Part shown: positions 20,333 through 29,651 of the stretch, one piece after another
Layout: each line of letters opens with the position of its first letter
Numbering within the stretch: position 1 is the first letter of the stretch
Source: Shewanella sp. Choline-02u-19
GTDB taxonomy: Bacteria > Pseudomonadota > Gammaproteobacteria > Enterobacterales > Shewanellaceae
Length of the DNA: 64,000 nt
Assembly: GCF_002836205.1 (NCBI RefSeq)
Contig: NZ_PJBE01000013.1
Span: 1,364,001 to 1,428,000 of the forward strand
Direction of reading: 5' to 3'
Made by a program: the position numbers and the translations under genes
Notes under the pieces: model-generated
Seen by the model: only the letters and a program-made list of their open reading frames with translations
Told to the model about the DNA's origin: nothing
Database searches by the model: none

Positions 20333-21685
20333 ATGATAAAAAAAATATTATTAGCATCTTTGTTAATCTTAGGAATTGTATCAATTTCTATTTCAGCCAG
20401 AGAAAATTTAAATACACCAGATAATTTGTCAAAAGAAGATAAATTGTATGGTTTATCGTTATTCTGGAAAGAAGCAAGTTATAACTTTGCATTTTTTGAC
20501 CAAGTACCTGAATTGAACTTTGATAAGGCTTATAGAGAATTTATTCCCAAAGTTTTAGCGACTGAAACAACTTACGAATATTATCGTGAATTAATGAAAT
20601 TCAACGCTTTATTGAAAGATGGACATACTAACATCTACTTACCTAAAGGGCTTTCTTCGAAGTCTGTTGACTGGCCAGCATTAAATATTACAGAGGCTAA
20701 TCATCAGGCAGTAGTGACTAAAGTAGGAAGGGAACTTCAAAATAAAATCCCTTTAGGCTCTACCATTATTTCAGTTGAAGGAGTGAATTTAGAAACTCAT
20801 TTAAAAACTCATATCATGCCTTATATTGCTAGCTCAACAGAGCATATTTTGTGGAACAATGCTGTAAGAAATATGTTAAATGGCACACCTAACACCAAAG
20901 TTAATGTTAGCATAAAGACCCCCTCTGGAGAGTTAAAAGATTTAACACTTACACGAAATTCACGACACAAAAAAGCAGATAAAATATCATTGAAGCAGCC
21001 TAGCTCTAATGGAGAGTTGTTTGAGTTTAAGTGGTTAGATAATAAAGTCGCTTACATATCTTTAAACGGCTTTCATGATGAAAAAATTCTACAAGATTTC
21101 AATGGTGCTTACAAAGAAATCAAACAATCTAAAGGGCTAATTATTGACCTAAGGTTTAATGGTGGCGGTAACACAAGTATTGCTGCTGAAATATTGTCTC
21201 ACTTTACTAATAAAGATTTAGAAGGATCAATTTGGAAAACCAGAAAACATATTGCTGCGTATAAAGCTTGGGGGAATTATAGCGAAAAATATAAAGATTA
21301 CACCCAAGATAATGCGTGGGAATCTGGGCCTATGGAGCTACTTAAGGCAAAAGACAATAATCACATCGTACCTACCTATATATTGATTGGGAGACATACA
21401 GCCTCTGCTGCAGAGGATTTCTTGATCTATGCAGATAAATTAAAACACTTTTCTACTATTGGTGAAAAAACCTATGGTAGCACCGGACAGCCAATTTTCT
21501 TTGATTTACCGGGAGGAGGCTCTTTAAGAATTTGTGCTAAACGAGATACATACCCTGACGGGAGAGAGTTTGTAGGTTATGGTATTAGCCCAAAAATTGT
21601 CATTAACCGTATGCCTGAACACCTAAAGTCAGAAAAAGATATAGTGCTTACTAGTGCTATTCAAAAGTTGAAAACAAAAATCTAA
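20333..21685 (+). CDS. secreted S41-family serine protease, cassette-like
   Basis: 450 residues. A signal peptide (about 1-22, LLASLLILGIVSISISA) directs export. The C-terminal half is a tail-specific-protease core: KGLIIDLRFNGGGNTSIAAE near 265-285 and GRHTASAAEDF with the probable nucleophile Ser358. The usual GKG lysine position reads YGSTGQ, so the Ser-Lys dyad of CtpA/Prc is not evident. A tricorn-like S41B arrangement is possible. The gene is AT-rich, starts 45 bp after an attC-like site, and its stop codon lies in ATCTAAC (21680-21686), which fits the first base pattern of a following attC. This is the layout of an integron gene cassette. The substrate is unknown. Confidence 0.85.
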   Translation: MIKKILLASLLILGIVSISISARENLNTPDNLSKEDKLYGLSLFWKEASYNFAFFDQVPELNFDKAYREFIPKVLATETTYEYYRELMKFNALLKDGHTNIYLPKGLSSKSVDWPALNITEANHQAVVTKVGRELQNKIPLGSTIISVEGVNLETHLKTHIMPYIASSTEHILWNNAVRNMLNGTPNTKVNVSIKTPSGELKDLTLTRNSRHKKADKISLKQPSSNGELFEFKWLDNKVAYISLNGFHDEKILQDFNGAYKEIKQSKGLIIDLRFNGGGNTSIAAEILSHFTNKDLEGSIWKTRKHIAAYKAWGNYSEKYKDYTQDNAWESGPMELLKAKDNNHIVPTYILIGRHTASAAEDFLIYADKLKHFSTIGEKTYGSTGQPIFFDLPGGGSLRICAKRDTYPDGREFVGYGISPKIVINRMPEHLKSEKDIVLTSAIQKLKTKI

Positions 21686-21759
21686 CGAGTAAGGATTGTT
21701 GAACAGGCCCGAATTTGCTGGAGGTAATACCTTTATATAGTAAATATCGGTACGAAAAT

Positions 21760-22086
21760 TTACCCGGGTTTAAGTGACAAATTTAAAGAGTTAACCCGAT
21801 ACAGTGAGCATATGGATAAACAACGAGTAGCTAATGCAGGTACTTGCCAGTATTGGCCTGACTAAGCAGCCAGCTTCAACGTCATACACTCATAACTTCC
21901 GTGTTTCATGGGAACGCATAGCGCCTAAATTGGCTATTTAATGCTTTAAGCCAGCTTAGCTTCACCTACGTAATAAAGTCCCTTAAATTACAACCGAATC
22001 TGGTATAAGTACAACGGGACTTTTGATATGAACAGTTCAAAGATCCTGTGGTTTTACCTGATTATTAAAATGGGTGTCTTATTAGT
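21760..22086 (+). mobile_element. remnant 3' end of a Y1 (REP/IS200-like) transposase element
   Basis: The sequence encoding ELTRYSEHMDKQRV and AGTCQYWPD, ending with the stop at 21863-21865, and the following 220 bp closely match the end of the intact element at 25116-26402. An internal deletion and stops remove the rest of the gene. The right end GTCTTATTAGT at 22076-22086 matches the right inverted repeat of the intact copy. It is a dead relative of that element. Confidence 0.75.
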
Positions 22087-22192
22087 CCGTGATCGCAGTG
22101 GTGGCATAGCTATCTTAAATTCATCGTGCCCAGCCCTCATCTTGCTAGATATCACTATGCCTGAGGTGATACAGAAAATGGTCGATCAGTAA
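22087..22192 (+). pseudogene. receiver-domain fragment of a response regulator
   Basis: Directly after the IS remnant, an open stretch encodes SGGIAILNSSCPALILLDIT then MPEVIQKMVDQ and a stop at 22190-22192. LILLDITMPE is the classic phosphoacceptor strand of CheY-like receivers. Both the start and the output domain are gone. It is short, so chance similarity cannot be excluded. Confidence 0.35.
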
Positions 22193-22209
22193 CTCCCTTA
22201 CTGATCGAC
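22181..22209. terminator. 12-bp perfect hairpin
   Basis: GTCGATCAGTAA and TTACTGATCGAC pair perfectly around CTCCC. It covers the stop of the receiver fragment and lies 158 bp beyond the TonB-receptor stop. No T run follows. Confidence 0.45.
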
Positions 22210-22366
22210 TCTGTGCATTAATAATGCAAACTATCTTGATTGGCGATTATGACAACACACTGGCATATACAGACATAACTCAGCCTTGCAATTTTGTTAC
22301 ATAAAGCCATTTAAACTCAATTCCTTACACCTTTGATGGCAGATGAAGAAAATTAGAGCCTATCGA

Positions 22367-24769
22367 TTAATAGGTGTACTTAGCCTCTACGTAATAGTAA
22401 CCACCGTTGAAACCGAAAGGAGAGTTGGTGAGTGGATACACGAATATACCATTGAAGTTATTATCTTCCGGACGCTTGTCGGGATACACATCGAATAAGT
22501 TCTGCACTCCGCCGCTCAAAGCAAGATCGGCAGTTGCCTGATATCGCATACTAATGTCTGTGGTCCATTTATCGCCATAGGTAACATCAGTGCGCGAGTA
22601 GCCAATGGTGTAAGAGCCAAAATAGCTGAATCTTAGATTAGTGGTGAAGTCATCGTATCTGTGAGTAAAACCAATATTGCCCTTATTATGTGGCGTGCCT
22701 TCGGTCATGTTCACTTCTTCTTGGTGATCGAACAACTCTTCTTCTTGACCACTTAAGATGCTCGGCAGATGTAAATCCTGGACCTCTGTCTCGTTGTAGG
22801 AGAAGGATAGGTTGGTTTCCAAGTCACCCAAGCTGCCTAAATCCAATTGTTGGGAGATGACCAGATCGACTCCGCGAGTGCGACTATCGATGGCATTGAG
22901 GAAGAAACGCGCCGAATCGGCATTGGTATCGGCGAGAATGGCGGCGATTTCCTCAGAGCTCTCGCTATCGACCGAACCCGATAGAATGATGCGATCGTCT
23001 AAGTCGATTTGATACATGTCCAAACTAGCGGTCAGCCCATAGCTACTGGTGTAGACCAATCCTAAGCTATATGAGTGTGAAATTTCAGGCATTAGCGCCT
23101 CGACGCCCAAGCCTGTAGTGATTGGAGATAGGCTGTTAAATGTACCTGATTCTCTTGGCACAAACTCGCCGGTGATCGGGTCTGGATCGAAGAAGGTCGA
23201 TACGTTGGTGAAGTAAAGCTGCTGGACGCTAGGAGCGCGGAAACCTGTGTCTGTGCTGGCTCGGATTGCCAGCTGGTCGGTGATATCATAACGACCAGAG
23301 ATCTTCCAGCTGGTGTTGCCACCAAAGTCTGAGTAGTGCTCATAGCGCACAGCCATCGCCCAGTAAAAATCGTCACTTAACTGGTTTTCGAGTGACAGGT
23401 AGACACCGGTGTTTTGGCGATTTATATCGACTTCAGATCCCTTACTGAAACCACCGAAGCCTTGGCTACCACCGGCTTTATTTTGATAATCTCCCTTAAT
23501 ATATGACTCTTCCTGACCCGCCTCAATTTGATATCGACTGTCACGCCAAGAGATCCCCATTGCCACCAGTATGTCGGATTCATTGAAAAAATCGTAATAG
23601 GTCGTGGCATCTAGGTTAAGGTTTGTCTCATAATTCGACAGAGTGCCGGCATCGAAAGAGGTCGGGCTGGTCGTCCCAAGAGAGGCATTCAAGGTATTTT
23701 CAACCTGGTACTGAAAGGAGTTGCCACCATAGCCGCCAGAGATATCTAGGCTCCATTGGCCCAAGTCAAATTCATATCCTGTCACTAACGAATAATCGAG
23801 AATCTCCGGGCTAATCTGAGGCAAGAAGCCGTCAGGGTAAGTTTCAATGATATTGCGAGAGTCTTTGGCGCGGCGATAGAAGGCACCAGAGGTCGAATTG
23901 CGTGAACTTACGCCGCCGAAGGCATAAAATTTGCTGTCATCGGTGAATATTTGTGCACCATTAATAAACAGGCCGTAGTTATTATAATCGCTGTCACCGA
24001 CATGATGATTTAGACGATTTAAGGTATCTTCGCGGGGATCCAGACTGCCATCTTGGAGCAAGGGATATTGTTGACGAGGGTCTAACCCAGCACGATTGGT
24101 GCTATTTTTCTGGTGCGCCTCGAATGACAAGTTTACAAATGCATCTTCGCTAAAACTAATACCTTGGTTAATTCCAACACGTATCTGCTCGCCATCACCT
24201 TCATAGGTCTGGCCGGTTTGGGCCATTATGCTACCTCCCTGGGCACTGTCTTTCAATACGACGTTAATCACGCCGGCTATGGCATCTGAGCCATAGAGTG
24301 CTGCGGCGCCATCTCGTAATATTTCGATACGTTTGATCGCTGTCATCGGGATCGCGTTAAGATCCACATTCGATGAGCCCTTGCCTGTGGTACCACCTAG
24401 GTGAACTAGGGCGGAGCCGTGACGGCGTTTACCATTGACCAATACCAAGGTCTGATCCGGCGACATGCCTCTCAGACTCGCCGGACGTACCGCATCTGAA
24501 CCGTCCGTGATAGATGAAAATGGAAAGTTATAACTCGGTGCGGCAAATTGCAGTGCCTTGGCCGTTTCTGACATGCCCGTTGATTCAAGTTGCTCCGCCG
24601 TGATGATATCTACAGGCACTGCGCTGTCAGTCGCAGTACGCAATGAGATGCGTGAGCCGATCACCTGAATACGCTCAACTTTGCTGATCTCTTCGGCCGC
24701 CATGGCGTGTGGTGCGACTAAGCTAGCGCCTATGGTAAAGGTTGCAATTTTATTTTTCATGAAATCCAT
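22367..24769 (-). CDS. TonB-dependent outer-membrane receptor
   Basis: 800 residues. The signal peptide ends APHAMAAEE (start at ATG 24769 or the in-frame ATG 9 bp later). A TonB-box-like ERIQVIGSR precedes a plug domain (about 45-165: SAVPVDIITAEQLESTGMSE, VLVNGKRRHGS, RIEILRDGAAALYGSDAIAG). The rest is a 22-strand barrel ending in the aromatic VEAKYTY. It imports a scarce nutrient across the outer membrane using TonB energy. The substrate could be a siderophore, heme, cobalamin or oligosaccharide. No transporter genes or clear Fur box lie beside it, so I do not choose. It sits between two accessory fragments. Confidence 0.93.
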   Translation of the reverse strand: MDFMKNKIATFTIGASLVAPHAMAAEEISKVERIQVIGSRISLRTATDSAVPVDIITAEQLESTGMSETAKALQFAAPSYNFPFSSITDGSDAVRPASLRGMSPDQTLVLVNGKRRHGSALVHLGGTTGKGSSNVDLNAIPMTAIKRIEILRDGAAALYGSDAIAGVINVVLKDSAQGGSIMAQTGQTYEGDGEQIRVGINQGISFSEDAFVNLSFEAHQKNSTNRAGLDPRQQYPLLQDGSLDPREDTLNRLNHHVGDSDYNNYGLFINGAQIFTDDSKFYAFGGVSSRNSTSGAFYRRAKDSRNIIETYPDGFLPQISPEILDYSLVTGYEFDLGQWSLDISGGYGGNSFQYQVENTLNASLGTTSPTSFDAGTLSNYETNLNLDATTYYDFFNESDILVAMGISWRDSRYQIEAGQEESYIKGDYQNKAGGSQGFGGFSKGSEVDINRQNTGVYLSLENQLSDDFYWAMAVRYEHYSDFGGNTSWKISGRYDITDQLAIRASTDTGFRAPSVQQLYFTNVSTFFDPDPITGEFVPRESGTFNSLSPITTGLGVEALMPEISHSYSLGLVYTSSYGLTASLDMYQIDLDDRIILSGSVDSESSEEIAAILADTNADSARFFLNAIDSRTRGVDLVISQQLDLGSLGDLETNLSFSYNETEVQDLHLPSILSGQEEELFDHQEEVNMTEGTPHNKGNIGFTHRYDDFTTNLRFSYFGSYTIGYSRTDVTYGDKWTTDISMRYQATADLALSGGVQNLFDVYPDKRPEDNNFNGIFVYPLTNSPFGFNGGYYYVEAKYTY

Positions 24770-25004
24770 TTGTTACATTAATCTATATGATGTTGCGCGC
24801 AGGCTAACACCGTTACACTTGATACCCTTAGAATGAAACCTGCTGTTTCAGAGCCAAGAGTTATAGAGATCATCAGCGCTCTGAGGGATGGGTCAAGTTT
24901 ATTGAATCGGTGTGATGTAGGTCGTGCTATATTGGTTTTATTTCATCCACAAACAGCTCCGGCTCGGCGTTAAATACTCTTCCATTGCTCTAATACAACT
25001 AGGC

Positions 25005-25113
25005 CAACTAATAGGCCACCCATCATAGTGGGTTAAGTTTTTGAGCCTTGCCTATACTTAATTTATTCAATTCTGGATGTTTGAGGAGGCAAGGATGCCT
25101 AGACCCCGTTCAA
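25005..25113 (+). repeat. 109-bp partial tandem copy of the transposase element's left end
   Basis: This unit is repeated almost exactly at 25114-25222. It carries the left terminal sequence, the ribosome-binding site, the ATG (25095) and the first codons of the Y1 transposase. It then joins directly to the left end of the intact copy. CAAC occurs at both junctions, which suggests a slippage or microhomology duplication. Confidence 0.85.
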
Positions 25114-25203
25114 CAACTAATAGGCCACCCATCATAGTGGGCTAAGTTTTTGAGCCTTGCCTATACTTAATTTATTCAATTCTGGATGTTTGAGGAGGCA
25201 AGG

Positions 25204-26178
25204 ATGCCTAGACCCCGTTCAACACAAGTTAGCTTGGAAGATACACCCTTTTATCATTGTGTCAGTCGCACGGTGAGGAGGGCGTTTTTATGTGGCATTG
25301 ACGATTACTCTGGTCAGTCTTTTGAGCATCGGCGTGAGTGGGTTGAAGATAGACTTCTAATGCTGACTTCAGTCTTTGCTATTGATATTGCCGCTTACGC
25401 TGTCATGTCGAATCACTTGCATATCGTGCTTAGAATTGATTTAGAAACTGCACAATCGTGGTCAAGTATTGATGTGGTTAATCAATGGCATCAATTGTTT
25501 AAAGGCACGCTGTTAACACAGAAATTTGCTCACGGTGGTTCAATCGAAGCCTATGAGCTGGAAACGTTGAACGACACCATTGTTGAATATCGCAGAAGAC
25601 TCATGGATATCAGCTGGTTTATGAGGTCATTGAACGAACCCATCGCAAGGCAAGCGAATAAAGAAGACAAGTGTACAGGGCGTTTCTGGGAGGGACGTTT
25701 TAAGTCGCAAGCCTTGTTAGATGAAGCGGCGGTACTTGCCTGTATGGCTTATGTCGACTTAAATCCTATCCGAGCTAATATGGCGACGACACCTGAACAA
25801 TCAGATTTTACGAGCATTCAACGTCGAATTAAAGCGGTAATCAAAGGTGAACAGCCTATTGAACTGTTATCTTTTCTTGGTAATGAGCGTCAGCCTATGC
25901 CAAAAGGGCTGATGTTTGAGCTACAAGACTACCTTGAACTGGTTGATGATACAGGCCGAGTGATTAGAGATAACAAGCGAGGGGCGATTAAAGCAGGCAC
26001 GAGTAACATATTGAATCGGCTTAATATCCCATTAGCAAATTGGCTTAAAGTCACTAATGAGTTTAAATATTTATTTAAAGGCCCAGTTGGCACACTAGAA
26101 GAGCTAACGCGATACAGTGGGCATATGGATAAACAACGAGTGGCTAATTCAGGTACTTGCCAGTATTGGCCTGACTAA
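25204..26178 (+). CDS. Y1/REP-associated (RAYT-like) transposase
   Basis: 324 residues. The HUH histidine pair HLH lies at 71-73 in AVMSNHLHIVL, and the helix with the catalytic-type tyrosine in ACMAYVDLNPIRA near 190. Both are hallmarks of the PF01797 Y1 transposase/RAYT group, which nicks and rejoins single-stranded DNA at hairpins. I start at MPRPRS (ATG 25204) behind GAGGAGG. An ATG 18 bp upstream lies inside the duplicated leader. The C-terminal region beyond residue 215 is family-specific. A second, about 60% similar, member is at 37.6-38.6 kb. Confidence 0.88.
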   Translation: MPRPRSTQVSLEDTPFYHCVSRTVRRAFLCGIDDYSGQSFEHRREWVEDRLLMLTSVFAIDIAAYAVMSNHLHIVLRIDLETAQSWSSIDVVNQWHQLFKGTLLTQKFAHGGSIEAYELETLNDTIVEYRRRLMDISWFMRSLNEPIARQANKEDKCTGRFWEGRFKSQALLDEAAVLACMAYVDLNPIRANMATTPEQSDFTSIQRRIKAVIKGEQPIELLSFLGNERQPMPKGLMFELQDYLELVDDTGRVIRDNKRGAIKAGTSNILNRLNIPLANWLKVTNEFKYLFKGPVGTLEELTRYSGHMDKQRVANSGTCQYWPD

Positions 26179-26323
26179 GCAGTCAGCTTCAACGTTATAT
26201 ACTCATGACTTCCGTGTTGCATGGGGACGCATTACGCTTAAAAATGGCTATTTAATGACTTTAAGTCAGCTTAGTTTAACCAATGTAATAAAATTGCCTT
26301 ACATTGCAACCGAATCCGGTATA

Positions 26324-26363
26324 AGGACAATGGAACTGTTGATATGAACAGTTCCATTGTCCT
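26324..26363. terminator. 17-bp perfect hairpin near the transposon right end
   Basis: AGGACAATGGAACTGTT (26324-26340) and its complement (26347-26363) flank GATATG. It may terminate the transposase transcript or serve as a structured end recognised by the Y1 enzyme. The same hairpin is degenerate in the remnant copy. Confidence 0.65.
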
Positions 26364-26475
26364 GTTGTTTTAGCTAACTATTAAAATGGATGGCTTATTA
26401 GTCTGTTAGTAAAATTCAGCTGAGTCTGTGTCGTAGTAAACGTTTTATGCAGGCGTTAGCTTTCAAGAGAGCCTA

Positions 26476-27078
26476 ATGAAAATTTCAAAACAAATTGGCA
26501 TCTGGTCCAGGGCATTCGGTCGAGGTGTCTATCCATATCAAATGACGTGGTTTCTTGATTTGCCGGGGCGCGGCCTGATAATGTCAGCCAAAACCGTGGC
26601 TGGGCGTTTACCCGTTAGACCAGATGCTAGTGTTCTGGAAATTGGTCCTGGTTCGGGCTATTACAGTGTGCAAGTTGCCAAGCGTGTACCAGACGGTGCT
26701 CTTACTCTACTCGATATACAGCCCGAAATGCTTGAAAAAAGTGCAAGCAAGCTCAAGGCAGCGGGTATCTCTAATTTCACCATCAAGCAGGCCGACGCAA
26801 AGATACTTCCCTTTGAGAATGAAAGTTACGATGCGATCTTTTTGGTTACGGTGTTTGGTGAAATCGAAGATCGGGCGTCGTTTTTGTCGGAAGCGTCTAG
26901 AGTGTTAAAGGCTAATGGTGTGCTTTCAATTACGGAGCATCATCCTGATCCTGATTTTGAATATGCAGATGCGGTTTCCATTAGCCTACAGAAGCACGGG
27001 TTTGTGCCATTGCAAAAGCTGGGATGGCGTTGGGCCTATACGCTCAATGCAGTAAAGGTCAGTACCGGCGAAAGCTAA
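26476..27078 (+). CDS. class I SAM-dependent methyltransferase
   Basis: 200 residues. The SAM-binding motif I is VLEIGPGSGYYS (about 53-64), followed by an acidic strand-2 end LTLLDIQPEML (about 76) and motif II/III-like DAIFLVTVFGEI and VLKANGVLSITEHHPD. It resembles UbiE-type small-molecule methyltransferases. The acceptor is unknown. It lies just after the transposon's right end. GGCGTTAGCT precedes it (about 26452) and the inverse AGCTAAC overlaps its stop, so it may be another cassette-like insertion, but a full attC is not visible. A GAGAG ribosome-binding site precedes the ATG. Confidence 0.85.
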   Translation: MKISKQIGIWSRAFGRGVYPYQMTWFLDLPGRGLIMSAKTVAGRLPVRPDASVLEIGPGSGYYSVQVAKRVPDGALTLLDIQPEMLEKSASKLKAAGISNFTIKQADAKILPFENESYDAIFLVTVFGEIEDRASFLSEASRVLKANGVLSITEHHPDPDFEYADAVSISLQKHGFVPLQKLGWRWAYTLNAVKVSTGES

Positions 27079-27136
27079 CACGTTTTTGTCCAAGTATGGG
27101 CTAGGGGGACTAACTCCTTTTTGCCCCAAACAAGTT
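27077..27136 (+). repeat. intergenic repeat copy R1
   Basis: Starting at the methyltransferase stop, a 60-bp AAC...GTT-bounded imperfect palindrome contains TTGTCCAAG and GCCCCAAAC. Related copies are at 35613-35660 and 36963-37014, with a partial one near 32069. Confidence 0.55.
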
Positions 27137-27246
27137 ACTAACTACGCTAATTGGCGGAATAATATCTAATGGAAAAAGTTGGATATAGTCTTCCCATGTC
27201 TTCTAAATAGTAATCAAAATAAATTAACCACTTCAATCGAAAGAGG

Positions 27247-27690
27247 CTAACAAGTTGCTGTTAACATAGAATGTCCTAACTCAAAATATGTATTAGTATC
27301 TTGATCAATACCTTTTAATTTAAGATGGTCGGCAAAACCAAGTCGTGCGCTCATTACTAACCAAAACGTTGCACTTATGAAGCCGACAATACGCCATGAT
27401 GTTGACTTTGCCCACTTAAGCGCAAAAGTAATAGAGAGTACATAGAGTACGAAACCACCTAATTTAGATGATGCCCAGCCATTCACGAAGGGGTACAAAT
27501 TAAGTGGGTTAACTACAACCAGATAAATAAAGGTACAGGTAAATAGAGTATATAAAACGTGTGGTCCAATCTTAAGCAGTTTATTATTGACCTTGTCAGA
27601 CCCTTTCATAGTTAACACAAAGTTAATGATGAAAAATATAAACGTAATCGCTATTATTGTCAGGTGGGTGTGCTTAACTATCATGTACAT
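27247..27690 (-). CDS. SirB2-family inner-membrane protein
   Basis: 147 residues with four hydrophobic segments (about 8-27, 45-63, 77-94, 101-118). The order KHTHLTIIAITFIFF, LLKIGPHVLYTLFTCTF, GWASSKLGGFVLYVLSITFA fits the SirB2 family of small membrane proteins, whose function is poorly defined. The start at 27690 is supported by AGGGA eight bases upstream. It is single and AT-rich, and separated from purK by a 363-bp gap. The family call is by pattern memory. Confidence 0.7.
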   Translation of the reverse strand: MYMIVKHTHLTIIAITFIFFIINFVLTMKGSDKVNNKLLKIGPHVLYTLFTCTFIYLVVVNPLNLYPFVNGWASSKLGGFVLYVLSITFALKWAKSTSWRIVGFISATFWLVMSARLGFADHLKLKGIDQDTNTYFELGHSMLTATC

Positions 27691-28053
27691 ATTGTTGTTC
27701 CCTAAGTGTTTTTACATTTTAAATTATACTATCTGTTTGTAATTTAATTATATATCCGTAGATCTTAAGTTTTAACAATCTTATGATTTCTAAGAATGCT
27801 TACTAGATTTAATGAAATATTCCCATTGAAAAATTACGTAAAAAGATGAAATAAAGATCAATCAGGTTTACTAATTCTGACCAAGAGACCTCTATTATCG
27901 AACATATTTATGTCCAGAAGTGGGTTATTGGTCTAACCCGTTAATGCCCTTTATTAGTTACGTTGGTCGTTTAGTTCAATCTGTAAAATATAATGTAGGC
28001 ATACTTTTGTAATGTAAAACTTCTATATAGCTGGTCAATACACTACGTTGCTG
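27691..28053. other. 363-bp intergenic region
   Basis: Contains the upstream region of the SirB2-like gene and the 3' flank of purK. The only structure I see is a weak GGGTTA/TAACCC stem at 27922-27939. No ORF or RNA gene is apparent. Confidence 0.4.
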
Positions 28054-29154
28054 TTAGCGATTAATATCAATACTCGCCGCGGCACTAGCCATTTGCTGTT
28101 GTAACGTCGCGTGGTTGCTAGCACTGAAGTTGATATGGCCAAGCTTACGATTCGGTTTAGGTTGTTTGTTGTACCAATGCAAACTAGAGCTGGCGGTAAG
28201 GCTATTCATGGGAGGGTTATTAGTGCCTAAAAGGTTGAGCATACCAACATTCCCTTGCACTTCTGTGTTACCCAACGGCAACCCGGCAATAGCACGAATA
28301 TGGTTTTCAAATTGACAAGTTTGACCACCAAGTTGGGTCCAATGGCCACTATTATGTACCCTTGGTGCTAGCTCGTTGACTAGTAATTCCCCATTTATCA
28401 CAAACAACTCAATGGCTAACACGCCGACATAATCAAGATGCTTAACGAGACGGCTAAAATAGTCTTCAGCGGCGTTGGTCATTGCAGGGCTAACTTTTTG
28501 AGCCGGAGCCATAGAAGCTAATAAAATGCCTTTGTCGTGCTGATTTTCGGTGAGAGGATAGCAGCGAATGTTACCTCGTACGTCTCTGGCACCTATAATC
28601 GACACTTCACGCTCAAAATGAACAAACTGCTCAGCAAGATAGGAGTCCGGTGCTATCTTGGGGGAGGCATTGACTAAATCGTCTCTATTGCGGATGACCC
28701 ATTGATTTTTGCCATCATAACCCTCTTCAAGTGATTTGATCACCAAAGGAAAGCCCAGTCTTTCACCCAGTGAGCTTACAGCTTGTCCGTGGGAAAAGTC
28801 AGCGCATGGAATGTTCAGCTCACGAAGTAACTGCTTCTCCTTAATGCGGCTTTTGCATTTTGCAACACTGTCAACGTTCGGATGAGTAGTGCAATAAAGT
28901 GCTAGCCCTCGCAGCAAGGACAGCTCCACCTGCTCTTTTTCTACGCTAACGACATCTGGGCGACCCAAAGATTGATATAACTGACCAATATTATCACCTG
29001 TTTGCCAGGTAACCACGCTGCCTAACCCGTCGACACATGCGGTGTCGCTGTCTGAAGCATTGTCGTTAACAAAACTGAAATTTATCCCCAACGGCATGCC
29101 AGCTAGCGCCATCATTCTTGCTAGTTGGCCACAACCAATAATTGCGATGTGCAT
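28054..29154 (-). CDS. purK: N5-carboxyaminoimidazole ribonucleotide synthase PurK
   Basis: 366 residues from [15 protein letters not shown]. The N-terminal nucleotide-binding fold is followed by an ATP-grasp domain (about 90-300) with GFPLVIKSLEEGYDGKNQW, EQFVHFEREVSII and the metal-binding ELAPRVHNSGHWT. It uses ATP and bicarbonate to carboxylate AIR in purine synthesis. The ATG at 29154 overlaps the purE stop (TAATG). A longer frame extends 17 codons upstream into purE but is not needed. It is the last gene of the apparent unit that also includes a bicarbonate permease. Confidence 0.95.
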   Translation of the reverse strand: MHIAIIGCGQLARMMALAGMPLGINFSFVNDNASDSDTACVDGLGSVVTWQTGDNIGQLYQSLGRPDVVSVEKEQVELSLLRGLALYCTTHPNVDSVAKCKSRIKEKQLLRELNIPCADFSHGQAVSSLGERLGFPLVIKSLEEGYDGKNQWVIRNRDDLVNASPKIAPDSYLAEQFVHFEREVSIIGARDVRGNIRCYPLTENQHDKGILLASMAPAQKVSPAMTNAAEDYFSRLVKHLDYVGVLAIELFVINGELLVNELAPRVHNSGHWTQLGGQTCQFENHIRAIAGLPLGNTEVQGNVGMLNLLGTNNPPMNSLTASSSLHWYNKQPKPNRKLGHINFSASNHATLQQQMASAAASIDINR

Positions 29155-29636
29155 TACTCTACCTCCACTGGCACATTGGCTGTTTGCTTCGCACGCCAGT
29201 GACATAAACGTTCGGTAAGTGCTTTATCGCCAAGAGCTAAAATTTGCACCGCCATTAAGCCTGCATTGTAAGCACCAGGATCGCCAATTGCCTGAGTCGC
29301 TACCGCAACACCTTTTGGCATTTGCACTATAGATAGCAAGCTGTCCATGCCTTTTAACGCTTTACTCGATACTGGTACGGCAATCACTGGCAGGTGAGTC
29401 ATAGCCGCGGTCATTCCGGGGAGGTGCGCAGCGCCGCCAGCACCAGCAATGATCACCTTTACACCGTTGTTTGCTGCTTGCTTACTAAACTCAATTAAAC
29501 GCTCTGGTGTACGATGAGCCGATACCACCTGCGCATCAAACTCTACCTCTAATGCTTCTAACACTGTGGTAGCATTTTTCATGGTTGGCCAGTCACTTTG
29601 AGAGCCCATAATAATCGCGACTTTTGCTTGTGTCAT
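29154..29636 (-). CDS. purE: 5-(carboxyamino)imidazole ribonucleotide mutase PurE
   Basis: 160 residues, class I PurE length. The conserved [11 protein letters not shown] start, SAHRTPERL and [16 protein letters not shown] form the active site that moves the carboxylate of N5-CAIR to CAIR. Together with PurK it forms the bacterial two-step route. It lies 15 bp after the SbtA-like permease stop on the same strand, too close for an independent terminator. It is coupled to purK by a one-base overlap. No PurR-like operator is visible immediately upstream. Confidence 0.96.
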   Translation of the reverse strand: MTQAKVAIIMGSQSDWPTMKNATTVLEALEVEFDAQVVSAHRTPERLIEFSKQAANNGVKVIIAGAGGAAHLPGMTAAMTHLPVIAVPVSSKALKGMDSLLSIVQMPKGVAVATQAIGDPGAYNAGLMAVQILALGDKALTERLCHWRAKQTANVPVEVE

Positions 29637-29651
29637 AATTGCCTCATAATT

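Larger units (their letters stand above)
25116..26402 (+). mobile_element. Y1-transposase element with imperfect terminal inverted repeats
   Basis: ACTAATAGGCCACCCAT at 25116-25132 matches, inverted, ATGGATGGCTTATTAGT at 26386-26402 in 15 of 17 positions. Between them lie the Y1 transposase gene (25204-26178) and a 17-bp hairpin near the right end. The decayed relative at 21.8-22.1 kb keeps the same right end. This gives an element of about 1.29 kb. Confidence 0.65.

Noticed and set aside
24961..24980. GGCGTTAAAT before the Y1 element as another attC end
   Set aside because: No matching upstream core site or internal palindrome was found.
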